NCBI RefSeq assembly: GCF_000524195.1
Contig: NW_020170400.1
Coordinates: 203,759 to 266,761, forward strand
DNA: 63,003 nt
Direction: 5' to 3'
Source of the DNA: Echinococcus granulosus
Taxonomy: Eukaryota; Platyhelminthes; Cestoda; Cyclophyllidea; Taeniidae
In this document: one piece after another, positions 41,701-52,800 of the stretch
Position numbering within the stretch: the stretch's first letter is position 1
Layout: each line of letters begins with the position of its first letter
Notes under the pieces: model-generated
Database searches by the model: none
Told to the model about the DNA's origin: nothing
The model's input: the letters and a program-made list of their open reading frames with translations, nothing else
Program-made: the position numbers and the translations under genes

Positions 41701-44700
41701 AAGGTAAACCTTTCTACTTGCCTCTTTGCATCGATCTAGTGTGAATAACTCAGGTTGTGAAGACTCGCAGTGAAAGATTTATCAAAGTTTTGTTTAAATT
41801 AACTTCAAACTAGGGCTTTGCCAATGCAGACGATGGGATATTCTAAAACATCGACCGGATATACACCACACACCATCACTAAGGTGGAGGTCTCTCCACA
41901 ATGTCGATTCATCGAATCACCTACGCTCCTGCCTCGCGATCGTTTATGATTTCTAGAACAGCTCCTTATGCATTAGGATAACCAAAGAAACTACCAAAGA
42001 AACAAAAGTGAATACTGATGGCTTTATGTTTAGTCTGTGAAATATGTAGAACGATAAACCTCAACTTGGCGTCTGGACATATCCTTCAGACCCATAGCCT
42101 TCAAGCTAAAAGTAAACACACCAGCTTGATGTGCTTCATTGCACGGTAGGGAATTCCTTCCATCTCAATTCCGCTCTCATAAGTTTTTCACTCTTAATAA
42201 ACTATCAAAATTTCATATCTTTTGAATCTCACCGATCCGTAGATACGTGCTGGAGTCAAAATTCAATCCGACTTTATTTTGACTGTTGAACAATTGTTAC
42301 ACGAGGTAGAGGATTCTACATCGAAACGAGGTCTCATACTTATATGCCAGGTATGTACTGGAGTCAACTTTAAAACGCTTACGCAAATCGGTATTCCTTT
42401 GGAGGCTAATAAAAGTGTACACCGATCGGAGCTGATTTAATCATTCCTTGGTACAGCTTAACTCGTGAATGGCGCCAAGTCAAGGCGTTGAGCACAAACA
42501 ACACAGAATGAAAGCATCTTTAAGCGACACGTTTAATTACGATGTGCCTTAGGCCAAGCCTGAAGTAAAGTTTTATAAATTAGAGATGCAGCAACCTAGC
42601 AATGGGATATTCACGTTATTACATCAAAAAGGAATAGTCATGCGGGAAACTTGCAAATACGAAATGGGAAACGACTGCATATTTGTGGAGTCAAAGTGGT
42701 GTAAACCGAGGTCGGATCATCAGCTGTAATGACTAACTTGATCATGGAAGATGCGCTTAAGTGAACTCACTGACCGAGATGGTAACGCGGTTGAAAGGCA
42801 GCAACGTATGATCCACATATTGTAAGCACATCAACCAACGAGGTTATCTTAAAGAAGAACATGTTTCGGTCTACCGCAGCTCCAAGCTAAAGGAGAAGGA
42901 AAAGAAAAAGCTGAAAAGTGCAATTAAATCCACGGAAAGCAAATATATGAGAATGTTGCATCTGCCTTTGACCCCGTGCACCCTTTTGCGACCCCTGACC
43001 GTTCCATCGAGGTTATAGAAGATGCTTCAAGATTCCGTAATCGCGTTAAAAAAATGACTTTAGTGTAGGACCGAATGTAAAGATGTGTCCAAATTCGTGA
43101 GTAACCTAAGCTGCTCTCCCTGTAGAACTCCCCTCCACTCTCACTCGAGTCGGTAAAAATCGTCCAAACTGTCACCGCCTGGGTATGGAATTATCTTGCT
43201 AGAGTTCAAATAAATTTGGCAAGCGTAATTTCAACGTCAAGAACAACGTTCTGTACAAATCGGAATTCATTTATTCTTCAAAGGCCACTGTTTTAGAACT
43301 TAGTTTGCTCCACATTACCTCAGTAATACTTTGCCTCCGTTATCATGATATTATGAAATCAAGGAGGCAAGACAGTATAGAACATTTTTGTTTAAACTAA
43401 TTGTGCCATCAATACGGTGCCATGGACAACGTCATCAAATAGATTTTCGGTCACTAAACATAATCCCGGCGTCTTCATAAATGTCGAACCAACCATCCAT
43501 CCGGCAGATTGGCGCCGATCATTTTTTACGCAATGAGGGTGTCATCGTTGAGCGTGAGAATTTAACTTAACGTAAGTAAAGTAGGAGGAGTCCTCGAGCC
43601 GCCCCTTTTGATGACGCTGACGCCGTAAATAAGCAGTTTTGGTGTGTAAAATGTAGTAAAATGGTGTCGAACCTACCCGAAGTATGAAATAGATCAGGAA
43701 GTAGGTGTGAATGGCCAAATCACTCCAATTGAGAATCGACAACCCAGATGTTAGACAGAGACCTTGAACTATCAGTGGTGGACGACCCTCGAGAGCTCTA
43801 TCAATGAGAAGAGATTTAGCTTTTTGTAGGTTAATTTATAAAAAAGGAAGACTTTTCCGACATTAACTTACTTTATGACATCGGGTTGAGTTTCTATGTT
43901 GTAGAGGCTGAATTAGGATAAAAGGCACCGTTAAAAAACGTCGGGATGGGCAAAAAAGTGGTCAGCAGTTATACGGACGTAGATAATACGGGAGAAAAAT
44001 TAACTTGCATTTCCCATTTTTCATTTCGATAAATATAAGCTTTTTTCGCCTTTTTTCTACCACACCTTTTAAATTCGGAAGTTTTCTTTTATGAAGAGAC
44101 AATTCGGAAAGGCAAAGAAGACTTACAAGATCGTTCCAATAATGTAGATAATCCAGCTCATCGTGCACAGAAGTACGTAAACTACAAGCTAAAAGGGAAA
44201 AACCCAAATAATGTGTAGTGTACGAATTATCTAAAAATTGTTCTACTTCTTTTCTAAGCCAAACCTTAAATAGGAGGGTGATGGACAGCAGAAGGAATAA
44301 GTTAGGGGCAAGTCGATTTCCGCACCTTTTGAATTTTGTCGGAACCAATTTGACATGTGACCACTGACTAGTGTCTCTATCTGTCAGAGGGGAAGTTGTT
44401 ACCATGGCTTAATGTAATTGTTTAGAGATAAAAAAATGGGTTGGGATAGCTCCTAAAAATATTTCGATTGCTAAAGGAAAAAAAAGAATGTTTCTCCAAT
44501 TCGATCACTTTATCGCAAGACGGCAGTTTCACATGATACTAAGGCTCTTAGAGCAAAAAAACCAAGCTTTGGCCGCCCTCTTCTCCATAGTTTTCATATC
44601 TCACCTTTTTGATCCAAATATCCGATCTGCTTTACCTGTAATTGCTACTTGACATGTTTCGACAAAAGGGGAACACTTTTGCCCTTGCTAAGAAGTGTTT

Positions 44701-46381
44701 TACAACGTTTTCGATGCAAGTGTCATGGGAGAGTTGATTTGACGTTGCAATCTGAGCCAAATGCACCAAATAGGCTTAACTTGAGAACCATCAGCTTGTA
44801 GGACAACCAGCAAATTTTTACGAAAATTAAACACAACAATTATTCTTCTTCTAAAAGTCTAAGGCCATGTAATTAATTACTACTTAAAAAGCTATTTTTT
44901 CAGGTAGCTTTAATGTGAAATATCAAATCGAGTAAATTTGTGTGCTTAATGCTTTGCCTAACTCGTAAAAAAATGTTTTCTTCGCGTGATCAGGCAATTA
45001 CAGGTGAAGCAGATCAGACGTTTGAATCGAAAAGGTGAGATATGAAAACTGTGGGGAAGGGGGTGGCCAGGGCTTTGTTTTTGCTCCTAGAGCCTTAGTA
45101 TCTTATAAAACTGCTATCTTGTGATAAACTGGTTGAATCGGAGAAACCTTTTTTTTCCTTGAGCAATCGCAATTTTTTTGAGCTATCCTAACCTATTTTT
45201 TATTTCTATACAGTTAAAATTAATTTATTTGATCGTCTTAGAAGAATGCTACCAACATGGCAACAACTAAGGAGTATTGTGCATATGCCCCTGTAGGAGC
45301 CCGAAGGCCAGATAAATAAAGTGGTCTGGAGCCATGCTGAGAGTCAACAGAATCTCAGACGCCAAATTGCCCTTAAATTTCATTTTAAAAAAGAATTCTA
45401 ATGGATGTTTCAAAAATTCGCTGCGAAAAACTATTCAGCCAAAACCTCAGTCAACAAATTTGTACAAGAAAATTAAATCATACGTTTGTCAGAAGGAGAG
45501 ATTGGCATAAGACGACAGCCAGGTCGTAATTCAAGGCGCATTTAAACATATAAAAGAATCATGCATTAACCGAGAGGTTAGGCTTAAACGAAGCGACGAA
45601 TTGTTTATTTGTTAAAAGGCTCTTCGAAGTCAAAGGGCCAAAACCAGAAAAAAAAATAACGACAATGCTGGCTTACCATAAATCGACCAGTTGGATAGGA
45701 AACTGAGGTCATTTTTTCACAATAGATGCGTATTTTTAGAGTCAACTGCCCATTTTGTCCTCCTAGGCATCTATTCTGTCTCAAAAGATGTCGTACATTC
45801 TTTTTTTGCAACACCTCTTCAACAGTCTTCACGTTTACGCTATTACTCAGTTGGAGGGCAACACCATTGTCTTTCACTTTCTCACCCCCTATTCCCTTTT
45901 CGGATTGTTTTATGCGTCTTCCAGGAAACGATTCATCCTCTTCCTCCTCGTCATTCACCGTCTGCTCTGACGGAACCGCAAGTGTGGTTGCTACAATTGT
46001 CGATGTGTGGGGCGTTCTCAAGTCATCCAAATCACTCCACTGATTATCATCCACCCAAAAAGCCTGTGATCTCGCAAATGGCTCCTCCTCCATAAAATCC
46101 AGTTCCTGGTCATCATCGTCAAAGGAGTTGTGATCGATACCTCGGAAGATGTTGGGGTAGGCAGTACAATGTGGAGTTGGTTCAGGACGAAGTCGTTTGA
46201 GGAGGTACTTTCCAAGAATGTAGAGAATGTTAACCGCATATATAGCTGCAGTGAGAGCAAGGGGAAACCACCACTTCAGTTTGGACTCCGGACAGTCGTG
46301 AATCCAATGTGGACCCGGTGCCTGTGACGTCATCAGTGTGATCACTAGACTGGGCTCAGTGGCTACCTCCTCTGTGGTCAT
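26710..46381 (-). CDS. slo: Slo1/BK-family potassium channel alpha subunit, divergent
   Basis: Twenty-six exons give about 1,290 residues: 45677-46381, 44127-44188, 43872-43907, 43677-43797, 42775-42886, 41262-41413, 40740-40910, 39329-39420, 37830-37946, 36702-36960, 34184-34238, 33629-33753, 33315-33424, 32678-32839, 32484-32587, 31214-31268, 30469-30835, 29794-30012, 29509-29704, about 29251-29382, 28931-29014, 28732-28772, 27756-27822, 27626-27694, 26980-27047 and 26710-26901. The ATG at 46381 is the first after an in-frame TAG. The order matches BK channels: S0 (37-61), a long acidic S0-S1 linker, S1-S6, pore, RCK1 (HVVVCGHF, DELKLGL, APGFST), linker, then RCK2 (YVDSTGCFHW, LVITNPP-like VVITNPP). 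In animals these are voltage- and Ca2+-gated K+ channels at synapses and in muscle. Key gating residues differ (see findings). Phases agree at every junction except exon 20 to 21. Confidence 0.88.
29407..29460. repeat. Imperfect TCAA/TCAG tetranucleotide microsatellite
   Basis: About thirteen units of TCAA, TCGA and TCAG occur in a row within the 126-nt intron between channel exons 19 and 20. The tract fills almost half of that intron and sits next to the splice acceptor side of the exon at 29382 (minus strand). Confidence 0.8.
44425..45206. mobile_element. Foldback or MITE-like element with about 215-bp imperfect terminal inverted repeats
   Basis: The left arm (44425 to about 44642) and right arm (about 45000-45206) are reverse complements at roughly 80% by eye. 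Shared strings include GGATAGCTC, TACTAAGGCTCT, TTTTCATATCTCACCTTTT and ACCTGTAATTGC. The outer ends read TAGAGATAAAAAA on the left and TAGAAATAAAAAA on the right strand. The spacer of about 350 bp has no open frame of note. This is the structure of a non-autonomous foldback transposon. It lies in channel intron 1, between the S0 exon and the S1 exon. A target-site duplication could not be defined. Confidence 0.7.
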
Positions 46382-49300
46382 CGTGCGTTGCAAAGGTGAA
46401 GCATCTGTCAACTGTCTGTTACGTGTGCGTGTGCACGACTGTGCGGGTGCGAACGAGCGCTCTTGGTGCTAGTCATACGGGGAGTCATAGGTACACACTG
46501 TTTACACCTGTTCAACCATTGGTGAGAGCATTTTAAAAGTAAAAACCTCATATTTTCTTCTTTCCTATATCAGAAAATGGCGCATATGTGAGCTTGGGCC
46601 CGTCTATGTCTATCCCATTGTCCTAAATTGCACTGATTCAACATCCTATCTCGCATAAATCTAGACTTCGCTTTGCTGGACACACCAATAAGTCGGGTCC
46701 AACTGTGTTCGCGATTCAAACAACTGTTGTACTATCCAGCCATAGTCTTGCTGTGGATAGTGTTTACAGTACTCTCTGTGGTTGGTTTCCCTTGTCATCT
46801 ATCGAAACGGTGTTTGGGGGACTTAAAATCGCTTCCTGTAATGGTGAGCTGCTTAATTGGGAGCTGTATTAAGGCGATTTATTTTGTTTGGAGTCTTTAG
46901 CCTTTTTTACGTACTTAATAGGACCTGACACCTCAAATCACCTTTGAGGACGTGATTAGGCTTCCCAATGTAAACGTTGGCTTTATGCTGACCGCACAGA
47001 AGCGCGGGAAGGCTGTAGACGTGGAGAAGTATCCAAGACACCGAGATAAGCAAAGAATCCTAAAAGACTGAATAGCCACGAAAGAAACAATTAAAACAAA
47101 TATTGTTTGGTTATGGCGAAAAAATTCTTACATGAATAAATGAATTTTGCAGCAAGTATGCAGCTCTTTTAGTCCATTTCAGGAATATGAGCTAATACGA
47201 AATGTTGGATTTCCAGAGCTATTTAAAAATGCGCTAAATTTTTCTAAATAACAACCCTACCCACCTTCATTTCCCTCGCACTCATTTCGCATTCACTCGC
47301 TCTTTCAGCTTTGCATACGATCGGCTAATGCCAAGGAAAGGTGGTGATAATTACCTGAAAAAAGGGAGTATGGGTGTAAAAGTATCTCCTTCCCAACCTC
47401 CCTTCGTCTCGCCAATCTCTTTGAAAGCAATTTTTGCGGTGCAAGGTATTAAAGTCCTAGGCGTAGTGTAATGTCAAGTAAGCAGACCTCAGTAGGAACT
47501 GCTCGCCTATTCACAGGTAAACAATTGCATATTTGGTCCAAAACACTCACTCCACACACTTGCAAATATCAAACACTGGGTGACTTAGAGGTGCGGGGTT
47601 AGTGGTCAGCGCATCACTTCTGTAACAAATGCTGAAACACGAAAAGTCACCTCTCATCACCAGGTAGCCCAACATTAGTCTACAAACGGTGCATTTCATT
47701 AAATGCAGAAGGGAGGAGCAGATTGGGGACCCTCAGAACTTGTCAATGGCGGCTGGTGAATGACACGTGAGTGGAATTTTCGTCTACTGGTTGATATAGA
47801 TGTGTGGGTGTGTATTACCGCTGATGCCAAACGTTAATGCAATGTCTTGACAGCGTAATCTCGGGTTAACGCGTCATCATGGGTACTCGGATCTTCACAA
47901 CTACGAATAAAGTACCTTCCTAAATCGCGATGAACCTTTGAGTGAAAGTCCAGCTACTCAACCTTCTCCAAATGCTACAGTAATGAGACGATAAGGTCGC
48001 GTGGTGCTAGTCGAGTTTAGACCCCTCCAGAGTAAACAAGCCCAAATCAGATCCGCCGTGTTCGTAGCAGGAGGAAGGTCTTTCAAACTGTGGCATATCT
48101 CCGACGGAGGCATAATTAAGGCAGCTACCTAGAGGACGGGTTTTACCCCTAATTGAATGTTCTTAGACGTGCGTTAAGGGTAAACTTCCAGTTTAAATGA
48201 TTCCTTTTCGTCTATGCTCACTACATCCCATTCGGATCAGTAAGGTTGACAAACGTGGATAGGCTTAAAATTCACCAAGCATAATGAAACACCACCAAGC
48301 AGCCTTTGCCCTTATCTCAGTCCTCTCATAACCAATCACGATGGTCGAATTTATAACAAGGTAGTTAAAAAAATGGCCCTTATCCCTGCCTTATTTGGTA
48401 CACTAAGTGTTCAGAAGGGGGAATAAACTTTGAGGTCGAGAATTCGCGGCATATGGAGGTGAATTCCAAGTTCAAAAACAAATACGGCTCCTGTGTAAAC
48501 AGAAAGGTGTCATGTTTTCAACGGAATGTTCGGTAATTATGACCAAGGTGCACACATTTGACGGTTAATGAGTGAGAGAATTTCGAAAACCTAAAGCAGT
48601 ACAAACAGCATTCAATCGGATTTAAGGACGGCCAAGGCTTTATAGGCGTAAAAGACAAAAAATGAAACCATTCTCCTACTCAGATTAAAAAAATCAAGAC
48701 GACACCGAGTTGAGTGTCAAAAAAGGCGGCAATGACAAAGCGAAAACTAAAAAAGGCTTAGGAAAACGCCGTAGAACTCAAAACAGTACTTAGTTTATTC
48801 CTGAAGTTTGGAATATGCACGAAGGGGGAGGAAAGCAAAAATCGCACAATGGATAAATATTTCAAACTGTATAAAACACAACGATTTTATGTAAAAATTG
48901 ACGGTGGAGATTTACCTATTTCATAAAATGACAAGTAAAGCAGAAATTATGGAAACAACTAAAAACGATTTAGTGAAACATGAATTTGCATAAGAAGGAA
49001 GATGATTTAAAGTACTCTATCGATACAATTACGCCAGTCTCAAATTCATGCGTGAAAAGCCTTCTATGAAAAAGACGACAAAAATAAAAAAGACAAAAAA
49101 TGACTTTGGTGGAAATATGGTACAGTACCTACTTCGTTTGCAACATATTAAATTACAAGAAAAATGTCATCCGTCACTGGCAAAAGCAAAGTATATGGTA
49201 AAGATTTACTTTAATTAATGCAGCCATAAAATAAATTTGCCTTCATTTTAATGGACAAGCCTGTCAAAATGCCTTGGCAGCTAACTCAATTGGTACAAAA

Positions 49301-49800
49301 TATATTAAGTTGCGCAATATTTTGACCCAAAATGCTGCAAAAGTATATTGTTTTAAGTATTTGCATGTATTTTGCTTTACTCTTTAATAATGATATACTG
49401 TCAAATATTGCAAACAAAAGTGTTTTAGTGCACCACCCCACTTTCCTAGCCGCCGCCTGATAATTCGGATCAAGGTCACCTGGTGATATTTTTGTATGAG
49501 CCTTGATATTGATTACAATTTTATCAGACCCACAAAATAACTTTTTTGTTTTTGATCAGATAGCGATTCTTTAAACTTTGGTCTTTTTAAGCCACTAAAG
49601 TTTATGTATGGTTGGCGTTTCCGGCATTTATTCAGTTGATTACCTTGATATTCAGGGAATATTTACATATCACTTGGATTTTTTTGTACTCTTATCAAAA
49701 ACTATTTGCAAAGCTGACGAACTTACTTGTCACTGCTAGTTTGTGTTTTTTTACCATCCTAATATTGAAAGGTCCTTTCGAATTTCTTTCTGTAAATCAG
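46382..49800. other. Divergent intergenic region between the Slo and WSD-like genes
   Basis: The two flanking genes are transcribed away from each other, so this stretch should contain both promoters and any 5' untranslated exons. Close to the channel start (46430-46500) the DNA is GC-richer and has CpG-containing strings unlike its surroundings, which could mark a promoter. Beyond about 46600 I see no exon, repeat with a clear boundary or RNA gene. A plausible splice acceptor lies at 49800, just before the first WSD-like exon. Confidence 0.45.
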
Positions 49801-49834
49801 ACAAGCATTGGGGTATGACACCACCTTCGACCTG

Positions 49835-52800
49835 ATGTCAACCCCACCACTTCGTCGCAATTCTCTTTGCCTTCCATCCACTACCTCTGCCAGAGTCTCA
49901 TCACAATCTTTTGCCTCCCCTCCTCTCGCTCCACAACCGTTGAGTCGTACACCGATGTCTTCCACCGCCTACATCCCCGGTCGAGGCTCCTTTGCGGAGC
50001 GCAAACCACCCCACGTGATCCTTCCTATCACTCCCACGCCTCCACCTCTTCCCCCACCGCCACCCAATCCTCAGCTTGCGCCTCTCAAACCACGGTCCCG
50101 TTCTCAACAGTGGACCTCCTCTAAGGCCTTTGGGATTGGTGGAGTGGGAAAACTTCCTGGTAATTTGATATTATACGACATTTGATTATGGGAGTAATTC
50201 GGAAATAAACTGAGATTGAGTAGTTTACATAAAGGCAATTTTACGACAGTTGGGACCATTAGCCTTAGCGTGATTTCATGACTATTTTTTAATGTGCTAG
50301 TCACTAGCATCTGAAAGAGTCGGAACGAAGCTTCACGTTTACAAAATCATCTTTGTTGATCCTTTACGTAAATCATTGTGTCAAATAAGGGGCACCATAA
50401 ATACTTAGGTAGCATCTCATCTACTAGTTCTTTTATTACACTTTTCGGTGCACGAATTTTGTTGGTGAGTTTTCTCCTCTAGAGACTGGACTAGGCGTGA
50501 CTACGGCAGCCTTCAAGATGGGTACAGATTGTTTTTTGAAGTCACGTCTCTATCCCATGTACTTTTCCCATTATCATTTTAAAGGCACTTAACTGTATAT
50601 TCGAGTTATTTTTTGGTCGAAAGACTGATGTCATAGTAGCCGTCTACGTCAATGGTATGTGGTCAATTTGTAAGGAATTAAAAAAGCCTGCGTGAGGATA
50701 TCTAATTCACGCCTCAGTTAGGGACTTCCTTCGACTCCACCAGCGATTAATTCATTATTTTTGCCGTTAGCTAGTCTCTTGCTCCTTTTGAATTAAAAAG
50801 GAAGGAAAATCTGGCCATAATTTTTCTACACTGCTTGGAAGATCTCCGTTTGTAACGAAATCACCGTTTGCGTTGTCTACAAATTAAATCGCAGCAATTT
50901 TTTACCATTGTTTCTCCGTGGAGTCGGGACCACTTCCTGACTCTCCGTTTCTTCCAGTTTCACTTTATGGTGATATAGTAGGGTAAAACGATGCGCCAAC
51001 TACTTTTCATTTATTCTGTTGACGAAGACGCTTTCAGTCAAAGCAGTTCATCCGTAGCCTGGTCATAAGTACCCAGAATGACTGCAAGACTGGTGGCATA
51101 ATAGTGATAATGGAGCTTTTAGGGCAAAAAAGACTTCCGTTGCAGTTATGTCTGTAGTCGCATTGGCTTGTAAATGTGTGTGTATCCATCTGTCAATAGG
51201 CCCGAGTACAAGAATATGCTGCTGTTCTTTCGACAGGTAGGAAAGTACCAAGCCCTAGAGACCCATTCAAACGCAGTGCGACGCTGCGGCAATGCTTAAG
51301 AGGAAGTATCCCCCAGTGTATGAGTTGGTTAAGCATATCTAGATGGAAAGTAACCAAGAAAACGTGGAATCCACACGCCATAAAGCAGTGAGGGACATCA
51401 ACCTGTCGGTAGGGTACTCCATGCTTCTCTATTGTACGATTGGATTTTAATGGATGTGGTTCGAGTCTGCCTGTTTCACAAGCTATATTCATCTGGAACT
51501 AGAATGTACAGAAGCTTCTCCAATGGAGTATTTAAAAAGAATACGACGACAAGACGGTGTATCCAGGGCCTTACTGGAGGTCACTTGCTATGTCAGTGGT
51601 GGGACACAAAAGAAACCTTTTCACTATGTCGACATAATGCATTTTAAGGGTGGAAAAAAAGACCTTTCCTCTAGGACCTGCCAGAATTAGTGAATTAGTC
51701 AGAAAAATGTCGTGTTTTAGCTGGAACATGTACGACTGCAGCTTTTGCGCCGCTAGATGACTAAGCGGTGAGAAGAATGGGCGAAGGTGCGGAAGAAAGG
51801 AAGGCGGTGCCCCTCCCTTACACCCAATGTCTCCATTCACCTTTTTTTCTAATGCTATTCCTCGGTCATTTGCTTTCAGATACGATGGTGGATTATTTAA
51901 ACAAACAAGCAATTTTTAGGGGTTTTTGCAAAAATTCCAGACGTTGCTGGCTTTAAAAAAGGCGCTATTCACCCAAATAATTCAGCTTACCGGAAGGTTG
52001 GATTTTTTCTTCTGTTATAAAACGATGCTTTCAAAAGCACTTGAAACACCTTAAACACTGCAATTTATGGAGCAAAATGAAGAATAAAATAGTTGGTAAA
52101 TGCCTAGAAATAGAAAATATTTGATATATTTTAAGTAAATTTTGAGTATTTACGAAATACTGATAAGAAATTAAACTAAAATGTGGGCATTTCTTCCTTT
52201 TTTTACCGGAGAGAGACGTAGAAAGCAGTTTCCTTCCCCATAAGCGCATGGGAAAACGATCAACTTTTTTGGGTGGAGGGGGGCTGACAAAAAAATGTTA
52301 ACTTATTTTTTCCCCTGTTTATCTGAGAAATATTCCTAATGGAAATTTTATGGGAGAATTTGGACGAAAGCGTAGTGCTCCGAGATTTTTCTGAAGACGG
52401 AGGAAGACATAATGCTCCGGTATAGTGTGTATTGTCGACGTACAGAGGGTCTTAGGGCTACTGGCATGTGCCGGATGCCAGTCCGCCCGGTAAAGGTACA
52501 GTGGCGGAGCCCCTAAGTGGCCCGTTACCAGGACCTAAAGTTAAACAAACAACCAATGTATTACAAAACAAATTGTAATTTTTTGGCATTCAAACACAGT
52601 TGCTTCCAAAGTCATTAAATAAAATATTTGTTGGGAAATAGGGGGTTTCACTGATTGTTTAGGGCAATTTCTAGCCAAAAAATGGTCTTATTAAGTAGTA
52701 AATTCGTTTTTTGGTGATAATTACAGGGATATAAGGAGAATTAAATTGACGAAATTTTGCTTCGAAGTCACTGCATATCCGTGAGGAACAATGAGGGTGT

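Noticed and set aside
45691..46095. Long plus-strand frame opposite channel exon 1
   Set aside because: It is a shadow of the acidic S0-S1 linker on the other strand.
26710..46381. Slo2 (KCNT) identity for the channel
   Set aside because: An S0-like segment is present, and the motifs ELKLGL..APGFST and DSTGCFHW are of the Slo1/Slo3 type.
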